Shown here in pieces: positions 34,880 to 45,962 of a DNA stretch of 64,000 nt. Both the position numbers and the translations under genes were made by a program. Each line of letters begins with the position of its first letter. The stretch's first letter is position 1. Source of the DNA: Sphaerosporella brunnea (lineage: Eukaryota > Ascomycota > Pezizomycetes > Pezizales > Pyronemataceae); NCBI GenBank assembly GCA_008704415.1, contig VXIS01000275.1, positions 1 to 64,000 on the forward strand, read 5' to 3'. Below the pieces are notes generated by a model that did not search any database, had not been told where the DNA came from, and was given only the letters and a program-made list of their open reading frames with translations.

Positions 34880-37093
34880 GCAGGGTGCATCCTGTGGCCA
34901 TCGATCATGGCTGCTTTAGGGATAGAAAGAACAGCCCGAGCCAAAGCGAAGGTTGCAGGAGACCCCTGGGGGCTCGCGGCACATGTGAATCTGTGAGCGG
35001 GATAGACGACGTCTAGTGTGGCCTCGGATTGGTCCGTCCAACTTCAACCCACCGCTTGCAACTGCGATCAGCTGCTAAAGCGCCTTCGGAGATTCTGTCC
35101 ACACTGAAACCACCCCCCCCCCCCCCTCTTCCTTTCAGGTAAGCATTAAAATCGCGACTTCTGGCTTCGAGATTCTCCTCTCGGAGAACAGCCGCTTGTG
35201 CGGTAACCTTCCTCTGAAAAAGATGTGAAGTTCCGGCAAAAGCTCAATTGACATGACATGATGCAAGGATAGTCAGGTTGGCACCTGATTCGCCGCAGCC
35301 CAGAGCTGGCCCCCCACCCCGGTTCGAATTCGATGGGTTGGTGGGCGACGAAATAAACCCACACCAGACTTCTCTAGGGCAGGGATTGTCTGGAAGAGGA
35401 TATGTACTCTATACCGGTATATGTGATCTTGCGGATGCACCCATCTCTCCCTTCATTGTTCTCATCCGCAGTCTCCGCATGCATACTCACCCCATGTCCT
35501 TTGCTTTGCGATTCCGACCCATGGAATCCACTGCCATTAATAACTACCGGGGCAATATGGGACGTGGATCTCACAGGGTTGCTATCAACTGTGGAGCGCG
35601 AAGTGTGTGCAGGGTTTCAAATATCTATATAGACTTCTCTAGAAAGTGACTACTTAGTAAGTACTTAGTATGTACGAGTACATACGAGTAACGAGTGTTA
35701 GCTTTTCTTTCATGCCAAAGGAGAGGTCGTTGAAAGTTCAATGCAGGAACATGCAAATGTCACTCCCAAACCTTACTCTGCCAAAGCCGTCTAGCGGTGG
35801 ATTTTTCACTGTTTTTCGCGTCTGTATGGCCAAAACCGGGGGAAGGGACAGTTGCAGGCAAGGCAATCGCTGGGGCAAGCGCCTGGGCTGACTTTCGAGC
35901 ACTAGACTGCTCGAAGATCGCCATAGTGCCTTTTAGTGCCAATACGTAAGCAAGAAGCATCAAACGATGCCCTGGGATGGGGCCTGGGCGCGGAAAGCGT
36001 GGTAGGTGGTAGGCGGAAGAAGGGAAAGTGTGGTGGGTGAGCTATCAGCCCTGGAGGGTGTAGGAAGAAGGAAGGAAACACCGTTGCGGATCATGACCCT
36101 CCCTCCTCCTCCTCCTGTGAGCCCCGGAATGAATAAATTCAAAAGTAGCTCCCATTTACTTTTCTTTTCGCCACGTTCGAAATCGGCTGCATATTGAAAA
36201 CTTGATCGAAACGAAAAAAAGAAAACAGCTCCGCTCGCGCTGGGTTTCCTGATACCCTGTATTCGGACCGGATTCAAGTTTCCCCATACCGAACTCTTTG
36301 TCGCCACGACTTGCATCGATATCGAACTTGGGTACCGCCCGCCGTCATAACGACCAGTCTTCTATTCACTTTTCCGTTTGCAGGCTTCTAAGCAACATTC
36401 CTGGGAGCCGCAAGATACCTGTTCAATCTTAATTCTCCGTGTCGTCTGTTTCAACGGTATCCAGTGACGACGTTGAGTCTTGGATGGCATAAGAGGCGAA
36501 AAAGAAAAACAAACAAAAAGGGATCTAGCTAGTGCTCGCGCGAAAGGCATCGGCAGCCAGTCATTTGCCCGATTTGAGCTCCTGTCATTACGGTTTTTTG
36601 CGTCAAGCGTCAAGGCAATTGCTTTTTCGGCCTGCAACAAGCCATCCGGCGGATAGGACAAGTCTCCGAGGTCAGATTTTCAGCCTCGGATCATTTGCTC
36701 GCCACCGCGGAGTGCCGTATCAAAGTCCAGAGCGCGCTCAAGATTTTTGTCGGAAACGTGAAGTCTCCTTTCCCACTGCTCGAACGGCATCAAGTTGTCT
36801 AGTTCAGCCGCCCCCAGACGACTGCCTCAGCAACGCCTCGGAAGCGCACCCCCCTCTACGGTATTACGGACTCACTACTATAATCAGGGAAAGGGTGCAG
36901 TGAGGAATTCGCCCTCTTCTCATTTCTCATTATTTAGTTCACCGAGTTGCCGTCCCTTCGTTGGACCATTTGAATATATCTCCTTGCATAGGACCTGCGT
37001 CTCTGCGTATCGCCCGCATTGAAGCTTTGAAGCCCGCAGTCGCCTGATCCCTGCTGAAGTGGATAGAACTGACTGGTTCGTACTTCCTCCTCC

Positions 37094-37097
<4 letters not shown>

Positions 37098-37127
<30 letters not shown>
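37098..37127. repeat. T30 homopolymer
   Basis: Thirty consecutive T in the upstream region of the Ndt80-type gene. Long poly(dT) tracts can exclude nucleosomes, but this role is inference. Confidence 0.9.
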
Positions 37128-37380
37128 CACTTTGCGCCTGGGGATGTTACATCGCGATCGATATCGCGGCTTGGTTCTTCCAATCCACTTGTCACAGGCC
37201 TGCGATAGAGGCGCGGGACGGTGTTGGATCTGGCCATGCTATGCATGAAAATTTTAGCGGCCGTTTGCGGGGAGCATCCATCGCACTTTACTTTGCGCAC
37301 GGCTTTGTCTCGCTCGAGTCCGTTGCGGATCTCTCTCGGCTGACAGTTTGTGGGGCTTGGTTTCGCACGCATAGTACACA

Positions 37381-37443
37381 CACCACTACCACCACCACCA
37401 CCACCACCACCACCACCACCACCACCACTCCACCACCACCACA
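37381..37443. repeat. ACC trinucleotide microsatellite
   Basis: Nearly uninterrupted ACC units run for about 60 bases, with small breaks. They lie in the presumed leader or promoter of the Ndt80-type gene. Confidence 0.9.
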
Positions 37444-37555
37444 CCATACACCGCACGTTCCGAGTCTTTGGTTCTCGCCTTCGGGAATTCGAAGACAACA
37501 AGCGTCATCAGCAGCAACGAGAACAACCAACCGCCAAAAAGGCCCACCGATTACC

Positions 37556-37584
37556 AACCAACCAACCAACCAACCAACCAACCA
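37556..37584. repeat. AACC tetranucleotide microsatellite
   Basis: About seven tandem AACC units, followed by AATTACCAACC. They lie upstream of the proposed first coding micro-exon. Confidence 0.9.
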
Positions 37585-37688
37585 ATTACCAACCAAACAG
37601 ACGCACTCTCCCGACCTTCCTCGTCCGCGCCGTCGACGTCCCGCTGGCTGTCTTGTGGTCATCGCGCCCTAGCGCCGAAGCTGGAATT

Positions 37689-40264
37689 ATGAATAGCAGT
37701 GAGTAACCATTTTCTTTCGTCCTTGGCCTTCGGTTCTTCCGTTTTCGTTATCGTTTTTTTGGGTTTCCGAAGCGGTCGAACTTTATCTTCCTTTTCGTCG
37801 CTGGGGATGACATACACCGCCTGCATTGCCTTACCTGCCGGCGTGTCTCCTGCATCGCGCGATGCGATATCAGAGTCAGTCAGTCAGCCAGTCAGTCAAT
37901 CAGTCGTCAGTCATGATCGGCAGTACGGGTGCACCAGGAAGTCATGCTTCCTGCCAGATATGTGTTTTGCATAGCATCCATCTTATGCTATCGTCTCCGC
38001 CGGTCTGTCTGTCTGTCTGATTCCCTGGTCCCCGTCGGTGTGTGGTTTTCGTCGAGACGGTTGTGGATGCCCCCCTCCCCCCTCCCCCCTTCCCTCCCTC
38101 CCCACACACCCCCTAACCTTACTACCCCTCCGTCATCTATCAAACCCTAGCTCGCCTTCTTGTCGGTCTCTTCGTCGCCGCCTCGCGCCTTCCTCCAGTT
38201 GAGTTTGGCCACCGATCAAACACCCTTGACTCTTTCTTTTGCGCTCGCCAGCCCCTTACCCCGGCGCTTCAGGATTTGCCTGACCGGTGCGCGCACTCTT
38301 CTCTTTTTGCTGTCTGTTTCGGAGAAAGAAAGAAAGAAGAAAAGAAAGCGAGAAAGCCCCCCGGCCTTCCTTCCGCATTGCTTGTTCACCCCCCCTTCCG
38401 CTGCCCCTTCGCATCGCTGCGGAACAAGTGATGCCTAGCGAGGCGGCCGCACGTGGGTTGTAGGACCCAGCCAGCAGGCAAGCAAAGCAAGCAAGCGCAG
38501 CGCCATCGATATCGCGCTGCACCCTGCACAGCCATCCCATCCCTCTTTTTGGCACCAGCTAGCAAAGATGCCCACTTAGCCTCTCCTGCGTGGGGCCCAA
38601 TCAGAATTCGGACTTTTTTTGCTGCTTTCCGCGTTTCGGTATTTTACCAAACATATCATCGCATTTTTTTTTTTTCCCGTTATTTATTTTGTATTTTTTT
38701 TTTCCCGCGCAGCAGCTGGTGGTGGTTTTCTCGTCACGCACGGCGCTTCTAACGCGAGGCATCATCGTCTGTGCTGCGCAGGATTTGGACCCGTTCAGAT
38801 GTCTCCAAAACCCGATCACCTCAGCGTGTCGGTAGAGCGAGAACAGCACCACCACCATCACCATCACCACCACCACCTTCAGCACCCGATTTCGCACAGC
38901 TCGATCCAGTCGCTCCCCGTGCCAGCGTCCAGCGGCAACCGGTTTGGAGCTCCACTTCCGGCACTGCAGCAGGATCCAAGGTAAGACCTGCTTCTATCTC
39001 ATGACTTTCATTTCTTTGAGTTTGATTGAGTTTGAATTCCCGTTCGCATTGCCCTTTCTTGCCTCAACGGAGAAGGTTTTCCCGTGAGAGCCGCTTTGAG
39101 GCCCCCTATTTCTATCACTTTCATGCTGTTGTTGTTGCTGTTATTGTCGTTGTCGTCGCGTTGCTGCAGCTGCCTTGGGCGCGCAGTGTCACTCCGATTG
39201 ATTGATTGATGACTCGATTGGGGGGGGGGGGTGGGGTGGTGTCGTGATGCCTCTCGACACCACAACAACCACCGCTAACCACGACGTCGACGACGACTGC
39301 CTGGAAAGAGAGAGAGGCTCTACCCGGCTGTTGATCCAATCGACAGCAGTTCGATGGCATCATGCGTGCCTATCGTTCATCTCGCAGTGCTCTTTATCAT
39401 TGGGTTCCTTTGTTATTGTACTCGATCACATTCACATTCACATTTGGATTGGTTTCCTATTCTCCTTCGGCTTTGCTATCTCGTTCTCGACTCTTCCTTG
39501 CCGGAGCTCACCACCACCAACTTTCCGTACCCGTTTTTTTATTGCATGTTCCTCGTCGAGCTTCTTCTCTCCTGCTTGCACTGTCCCTTCTCAGCGGCAT
39601 TGCCTCACTGGACTATTCTCGGCGCGGCTGGCTGCGTTGCTGCCGTGTGCTTTGCCTCGCCCTGCCACAGCTGCAGCCCGCCGCTTGTGCCGCTGCATGC
39701 CATCCTCCATCACCACAACCACAACCACCAGCACCATGCCAGAAACACGCAGCGCTTCCACACCGACAATTGATTGATTGATTGATTGATCGGACTGATT
39801 GATCGAACTGATTGACGGCGGAGTTGTCTCCTTGCCGCTCTTTCGGTCAATCTCCTCCTCCGCCCCCCCCTCTCTCCAATCCACACCCTCCTTCCCCAGA
39901 CGCTTCACAGTCATTTTCGCCCGCTGCACGCCGCATCTGCAGCAGCTTTCGCACCTTCGCACCCCCCCCCCCCCAGCCCCACAGCCTCTATTTTTTTATT
40001 TTTATTTTTTTTGAGTCAACCAACCCATCACTCAGTTCTCTCTGGCTGCGCGTCGGGTTCGCAGCTTTTTATCTGTGTCTGTTTTTTGCTTATTTTGGGG
40101 TGCTGCCTGTTTCTGTTCTGCGTGTCGTCGTCGTTGCTGTCGCCTCGCCGCCGCCCCGTCCTGCTGCTGCCCCCATCTCGATTCCCGCAATTCTCGCTTT
40201 CGATTCTGGCGGTTAGTTGGTTCAGTTGGCTAGTCGTCGTCGGCTCGCCCTCGTCACGCGACTT

Positions 40265-40301
<37 letters not shown>

Positions 40302-42387
40302 CTTATTTTTATTCACCCTGTCTGTCTGTCGAGCCAGGAATCGCTGACCCATCCCCCGCCCCCCCCTGCCGCAGATTCACGGCCACAACCTCTTCGGGTT
40401 ACGAAACTTCCACACCAAGTTCATCTGCTTCCGCCATCGCGTACTCCCCCTTCAGCAACGCCTTCCAGACCTCCTATCCCCCCCCTCCAACCTCCTCCTC
40501 CTCCTTCGCCTACACGCTCTCGTCCTCCACTGCCGACTCACGACCGCGGATCCCCTCAATGTACGTGCGCTCCAATGCTCTCTCGCTTAAACCGTGAAAA
40601 AAAAAAACCCCCCCAATGAAAAAAATAAAAAAATAAAAAATAAAAATAAACACCCCCCCCCCCCCCCAATCTCGCGCTCTTGACATCCATCCTCGAAGCT
40701 TACCTAACTCCCGCACTGCAGACAAAGCCCAACCACAGGAATGCCACCACACAACCGATCGTCCTCGGGGAGCACGAAGTCTGTCTCACCTTCAGTGGGA
40801 TCTTCCGTCAGGTCGGAGTACACAACGACAACACCCGGCATCGCGCGACATCTGCCTTCGTCGCGACCTTCACAGGGAGAAATCCTCGGTTCCCCGCACT
40901 CGCCAATGACCCCCGCCACCGCCCTGTCCCCAACGATGGGCAGCCTCGCCTCCCCAAGCCATGACCATGCTTCGAACGGACTCGGTGTCAACACCGCCGG
41001 CCCTCCGCTGGGCGAGACCCAGTATCTCTACCACTTGTCGTCGGCGGATGGTCACGCGGTGCGCCCCGAGATTCACGCTCGCGTAGATAAAGGATTTTTC
41101 CTCTCGGATCGCGACTGGACCTGCTACAGGAGAAACTACTTCTCGGTCATTTGCAGCTACTCGCTGATGCCTTCCACATATTCTCCCCCGCTGTACTTGC
41201 GGCGGAATCAGAACTCACAGCCGGAGCACATTCTGGCTTTCGCGATGTGCATCTCCGCTGTCGTGGACGCGGTTGGTGGGAAGACCGTGGAGCTCGTGCA
41301 ACACACCCCGAAACGCGATAAGGGTCCGCAGCACAAACCGCAGAAAATCAAATTAAGTCCCCAGCCTGCGGGAGGAATGTACGCCACGAATTCCAACCCT
41401 GTCATCCAGCAACAGCAAAGTCATTCTTCGCAACCAGGCCTGGACCACGACTACAATTTCGCGCAGCAAACGCAACAGCAGCATCAGCATATCGCCGTGT
41501 TCGATCGCATCCAGTTCAAGTCGGCCACCGCGAACAACGGGAAACGCCGCGCCGCACAGCAATACTACCATCTGATAGTCGAGCTGTACGCGGATGTTGG
41601 AAACGCTACCTCGTCTGCCCCCGGGCAGCCGAACTCCCAAGGTGGAGACGGAGGATGGATCAAGATTGCGCACAGAGTTTCCGCACCCATGGTTGTGCGT
41701 GGTCGAAGCCCTGGTCACTACGCAGACGAGCGGCGGCAGAGCAGCACTTCCAGCCCTGGAGGTGGTAGCACTGGTGGCAACCAGCAAGGGGGACCACATC
41801 CATCATCGCACACCTCTGGCGGTTCCGGATACATGGGCGCTGAAGGATTGTCGTCTGCCGGGCCGGCTGGATCTAGCCACGCCATGAACAATTTGCAGCA
41901 CATGGCATCACCTCCGACCTCTTCTGTGAACCAGCACTCGGCTCCATCGATTGCTAGCGCATCACCGGCCTCCCATTACACCCCGATTGACCCGAACCTG
42001 AGCGTGAACGAGGAGGCCTCGACCCCGATTCCCGCCACGTACGGCGACTACACCTACGTCCCTTCCGCCCTCTACGAGTCGGCTCACCTCCCGCCACCGC
42101 CGAGTGTGGACTCCGGTTACGAAACCACGTCCTACAACGGCGACCGCAAGAGCGAACACCCGCTCGAGTGTTCGCAGTACGAGAACGAAATCTCGGCTTA
42201 CATCCCCACAGTTGGTTCTGGCGATTCATATCGCAAGACGACCGTGAAGGAAGAGTTTCCGCCGACGGGCTCGGTTCCGTGGCTTGGACGCGACCCCCGC
42301 TTCAGCAGTAACATCTTCACCAAGTGTGGCAGGTTTGAGACGGCGGAAACGTCCAAGGGTTACTACCCTGATATCCCACCCTTGTAA
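37689..42387 (+). CDS. vib-1: VIB-1/XprG-type transcription factor (Ndt80-fold)
   Basis: A nuclear regulator of the p53-like Ndt80/PhoG family; relatives control heterokaryon-incompatibility death and secreted hydrolases in Neurospora and Aspergillus. Firm exons are 38799 (ATG)-38980, 40375-40560 and 40722-42387: 677 residues, all phases fitting, with donors GTAAGA and GTACGT and acceptors GCAG and TGCAG. A micro-exon 37689-37698 spliced (GTGAGT..GCGCAG) to 38782 would add nine residues in frame. The first exon has a ten-histidine tract. Exon 2 carries FTATTSSGYETSTPSSS. The DNA-binding domain spans about 237-465, with HARVDKGFFLSDRDWTCYRR, NYFSVICSYSL, ILAFAMCISAVVD and WIKIAHRVSAPMVVRGRSPG, and is split by a glutamine-rich loop. 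The C-terminal part is serine/proline-rich and disordered. Confidence 0.88.
38981..40374 (+). other. long intron of vib-1 with simple repeats
   Basis: This is a 1394-base GT..AG intron (GTAAGACC at the start, CCGCAG at the end), much longer than the usual 50-100 bases. It holds TGAT units near 39773, GCT units at 40265-40298, and strongly pyrimidine-rich DNA. No coding exon is seen inside. A separate promoter or small RNA cannot be excluded. Confidence 0.7.
40561..40721 (+). other. second intron of vib-1
   Basis: A 161-base intron with donor GTACGTGC and acceptor CACTGCAG. It includes A-rich and C-rich tracts. The splice joins the codons in frame. Confidence 0.8.
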
Positions 42388-44130
42388 TTCGTCATGTTAT
42401 GGGTAATTTTTTTTAGGTTGCGGTGTTTTTCCTTTTTCGTGTCTTGATTTGTTTTCGTTTTTCATTTGCAGGGGCGTTCGGGTGCGGATCGTCCGTCTTA
42501 CCTCAGACGTTCTTACGGTAGGCGCCGGGGTGGGAAGGAGGGATTACTATCCATTTACTATCTACTATTACTACTGCAAGACTAGGTCTAGGTACTTGGC
42601 TAGGGCATACGCCCGACATCATTGAACGACACATCATGGATGGATGGATGGGATGAGATGCTTCACTTACCTTACCTTGCGTTATCACACAACACGGCAT
42701 ACTACTCGCTGGGGTTGGAGTATCGGATGATGGGCTGGGCTGGGCTGGGCTGGGTTGGTTCGGTAGTTCAACATTCTGTTCTTTGTGTTTGTACTTGGGC
42801 GTCTTGTGTGTGTCGTGAAGGTTTTTCGTTTTTCTTTTTTTTTCTCATGCTTTTCGTTTCTCATTTTTTTCGATGGGTTTTCGAGATTTTTTTTTTCGAT
42901 TCTTTGATTGCTGCTGCTAGCTGGCAGTGAGGTTGTCCTTTTTTTCCTTGTAACACCATCTTATATTGCGGTATTGCGGTTTACTTGCTTCTGTAGTTTC
43001 GGCTTCGGCTTCTTTGGGTTTTGTCTTTTTTCAGTGGGGTTTTTTTCTTCTGCAATCTGGGTTTGTGATTTTTTCTTTCTTTTTTCGGCTTCAGGGATCC
43101 AATTGTGTTTTTATTTTTTTTATTTTTTATTTATTTTTCTTCGAAGCATGCGCCCCCCCTTTTTTTTTTGTTTAGTCTGGGGCTGGGCTTAAGTTGTGAT
43201 TTGAGGGATTTGATTTGATTTGACTTGATTTTCTTTGACGGAACTACCCTTTGCGTGTGTGGTGTTTTTTTTTTTTTTTTTCTGCCTTGCGCGGGAGGGG
43301 GGGTTTGCTGGGTTGTGGGTTGTGGGTTGGGTTATTAAGGGATGTATGTGCGCGTTTGTGTGTGTGTGCTTTAGTTTTAGTTTTTTTCTTTCTTTTTTTT
43401 GTTATGGGAAAAATGGAGTGCGGATTCAGGTCTGGTTCGATTCAAATGTTGATGCGTGATGCGAGTGATGTGATGTGGTGTGGTGTGAGTGATGACTGGT
43501 GTAGGGAAGTCGGATGGCGTCGCCAACTAAATGGCACGGCATGCCGAAGTTGGAAGAACGTCAAAACACACTGCACCGCGGCGCCGCGGCGCTCGGGTGG
43601 GTAAAGCCTCCCCAGCTGGCCCATTGCACTGTCATGGATATCTATCTACCTATGTCAGCTGCAATCACGGCTTCGCTTCGAATTCAACGGCCCGGGAAAC
43701 CACTGCTGAGTTCTATCCTTCCTGGTGGTCCATCTGATTTTTCGACGCCTGACATGGGCCCGCCCGGCCATCCTGTGGTAGGCTGGGCCGCGGGTTTAGG
43801 CCCGATTGTGTGTGTGGGCTGAGAATGAGGCTGGGCTGGGCTGGGCTGGGCTGGGCTGGGGCTTTTGACGTGTGGAGAGTTCACTATGGTGAAATCGAAT
43901 TTATTTTTCTCAAAGGGGGGATAATAATAATAATGATAATAAAATACGCCGTGCTCTACAGAAATGCAGACCAAAACGCGACTGTTCCGGAGCGAACCAC
44001 TTGAGAGACACTGTTCTTCGAATGTTGACACAGAACCGGTCGGTTTCTTTACTGCTGCTCTCGCTGCTGATAGGCGGGGTCAAAACCGGCCGGGCTGTTT
44101 ACCTGGACTGGCCCGCCCTCGGCAATCGTG
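42388..44130. other. 3' flank of vib-1, GT-rich, no gene
   Basis: T- and GT-rich low-complexity DNA. GGGCT pentanucleotide runs lie at 42729-42755 and 43831-43860. Open frames here are artefacts of T-runs (FFFF). GC-rich CCTGACATGGGCCCG words near 43745 resemble parts of 12.75-12.88, 45.07 and 62.37 kb. The vib-1 3' untranslated region must end in the first part, but no clear poly(A) signal is picked. Confidence 0.5.
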
Positions 44131-44239
44131 AACCATATTGTATTCGACCGCTTGCGGTCATGACATATATATAGAGAGAAGAGACTATGATACCCCTTAG
44201 GCTAGGGGCCTGCGGCCCTTCGCAGGAAATGTAATCAAG

Positions 44240-45090
44240 AAAAACCGCACCAAAGAAATTCGTAATGGTAATCGCACCAAGGAAAGGGAACAACTTCATC
44301 ACAACATAACGCCCCCCTTCTCGGGCTTAGGAAACCCATCACCCATCACCGCCTCCGTTGCACCTATCATCTGCCAGGAGGTAGCTGGCCACCGCTTTCT
44401 GGTGGCGGCGTCCTTGGCCGCCTTCCATAGGATCATCTGTTCACTCTTCCTTCCACACCTTATTGCAAAAAAAAAAGTTGAAGAGGTGGTCGCGGGCCTT
44501 TCTGGACTTGTAGGCCGCAGGGTCGGGCCTGTTTCGGTGCCGGAAGTAACCCTTGGGTTGTCAGCCAGGCTTCCCCTCCCAGCGGCGGTGCGTCTGCACA
44601 CGTGCGTGCGATGGTTATCACTCGCGTGGTAAGGCACGGCCGCCGCCGCTTTCGCTAAGAGCGTCCGCCATTTCGTTGCCTGGGTCCTGGGACACAGTGG
44701 TACTCGGTGCACCAACCCTTGTCGCGGTGCGCAGCCCTCGGATCCCCGGGAGAAGCCGTTGTCCGCGCCTGGCCTGTCGACGTAGGGCGGCGGACGGGGC
44801 CTTTGTCACTTGGCAGGTTGCGTAGAGCAAGCTCTGGCCCCGGCAGCGATGCCGAAGAGCTCAGCGTCGTTTACCTCCTTGTTGCGGCGTAGATGGTGGG
44901 ACCCGTGCGTGCAGTGCAGTCCAGCCTGGGCCGATGCGGGAGAGGGAACCGAGTGACGACTGCTGCTGCACAGCCACACCACACCACACCACACCACACC
45001 ATTCGTCCTCCAGCCTTGAGCCGTCCGAGTAGAGGCAGTTGCGGGCCGGTCATGTCACGAAACTGGCCGGCCGGGCCCATGTCAGACGTT
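44240..45090 (-). pseudogene. Tad-like LINE fragment, RNase H end and 3' tail
   Basis: On the minus strand, different frames give parts of an RNase H domain like that of Tad1-type LINEs: EVNDAELFGIAAGARA near 44880-44830 (second acidic residue region), then DPGNEMADALSE near 44680-44640, matching the usual PGNE.AD.LAK motif. Frameshifts and stops separate them. A tail of about 150 bases follows to about 44130, with the GACCGC..GCGGTC foldback and the ATCGCACCAAGGAAA complement shared with 3.3-3.5 kb. Reverse transcriptase and endonuclease are absent, as expected of 5'-truncated copies. Confidence 0.65.
44953..45001. repeat. CCACA-type short tandem repeat
   Basis: CACACC units repeated five to six times (CCACACCACACCACACC) interrupt the LINE fragment. 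Confidence 0.8.
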
Positions 45091-45681
45091 AGCTAGCAGC
45101 TAGGAGGAAGAGGGGGGATTTTGGAAGCCCTGAAAAAGGTTGGGGTAGTCATGAGTATTGGGCCGGCGGGTTGCGTTGGAGCAAAAGGGTGGGTTGGGCA
45201 TGATGATATCCCCGGTTCGCGCTGGATCTTGAGGAGCTGGGAATTGGGTAACAGTTCTGCCTATGCGGGGGGGGAGGGTTTTGACACAATATTAATAGGA
45301 GCGGTGGTTTAACTCGAGAAGTCGAGATCCGATCCGCTCGGTTTTGCAAAAGCCACAACCCCTCAGGAGTTTAAGGATTGCAGAAGTGTGTTCATTGGTA
45401 ACTCGGTGCATGGGGGTTTCCCGTAACTCAACGGCGTCCATGCCGATGCCCTGTCTTCTCCTGTCGCCCGATTCTATCGAAAGCGTTACGCCGTTGGAGC
45501 GAGAGTTGAAGATACTGGCTACTGAAATCTCTACCACCGGCGTGTGCAGCGGCGGCTATGGCTATCCGCGAAACAGCGGCCCAATGTTGTTTTGCCCCCC
45601 CCCCCCCCCGGATCCCGATGACTAGTGGCCTACATACCGGTGTAGAGCCGTTGAGGAGATCATCGACGCAGTGGCGCTATA

Positions 45682-45876
45682 TGTTGCGGCCCGAAGGGCC
45701 TTGTAGAGAGCGGAACGGAGTAGAGTGCTAGAGGTTGTGTAGAGTGCTTGATAGTGCACCCGGGAGGATCAACCTCCCCCGAAGGTTCCAGCTAGAGCAG
45801 ACAGAAATACATCTTCTTCTCACCTTCCTTCGGATTGTCCCTCGAGTGCGCCTATCGATTCGTCCCTACATCAACA
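45682..45876 (+). repeat. 5' LTR of copia element
   Basis: 195 bp, TGTTGCGGCC at the start and CTACATCAACA at the end; identical by eye to the 3' LTR. It should hold the promoter, but no clear TATA box is visible. Confidence 0.96.
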
Positions 45877-45889
45877 GGTTATGAGCCCT
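45877..45889 (+). promoter_or_regulatory. primer-binding site, half-tRNA(iMet) type
   Basis: GGTTATGAGCCCT begins right at the LTR edge. Its complement GGGCTCATAACC is the anticodon stem-loop of initiator tRNA-Met. Copia-type elements are known to prime from a cleaved 5' half of this tRNA, so the match gives both the site and the mechanism. Confidence 0.85.
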
Positions 45890-45962
45890 CTGCTTCGCTA
45901 GCTAGGGTATTTTCATCAAGTCAACAACTACCTCATATTTTACGTCGCGAACGGTCGTCAAA

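Larger units (their letters stand above)
32401..37680. other. gene-poor, microsatellite-rich upstream region of the Ndt80-type gene
   Basis: No coding gene is supported. Simple repeats are frequent: GAT units near 32476, A21 at 33205, CTTGTC units at 33906-33979, A29 at 34851-34879, T30 at 37098-37127, ACC units at 37381-37443 and AACC units at 37556-37584. Long frames here translate these repeats and are not real genes. Part of it, probably the last 500-1000 bases, may be transcribed as the leader of the downstream gene. Confidence 0.5.

Noticed and set aside
35280..35340. B-box-like GGTTCGAATTC
   Set aside because: There is no A box at a suitable distance and no tRNA fold.
37241..37706. 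Long plus- and minus-strand frames over ACC and AACC repeats
   Set aside because: They are translations of microsatellites (runs of T, P or V residues) and have no coding signal of their own.
40741..42387. Treating the last exon of vib-1 alone as the whole gene from its internal ATG
   Set aside because: Two upstream exons join in perfect phase with good splice sites and carry conserved-looking N-terminal sequence.
42622..43604. Several 70-117-codon frames downstream of vib-1
   Set aside because: They consist of phenylalanine runs from T tracts in low-complexity DNA.
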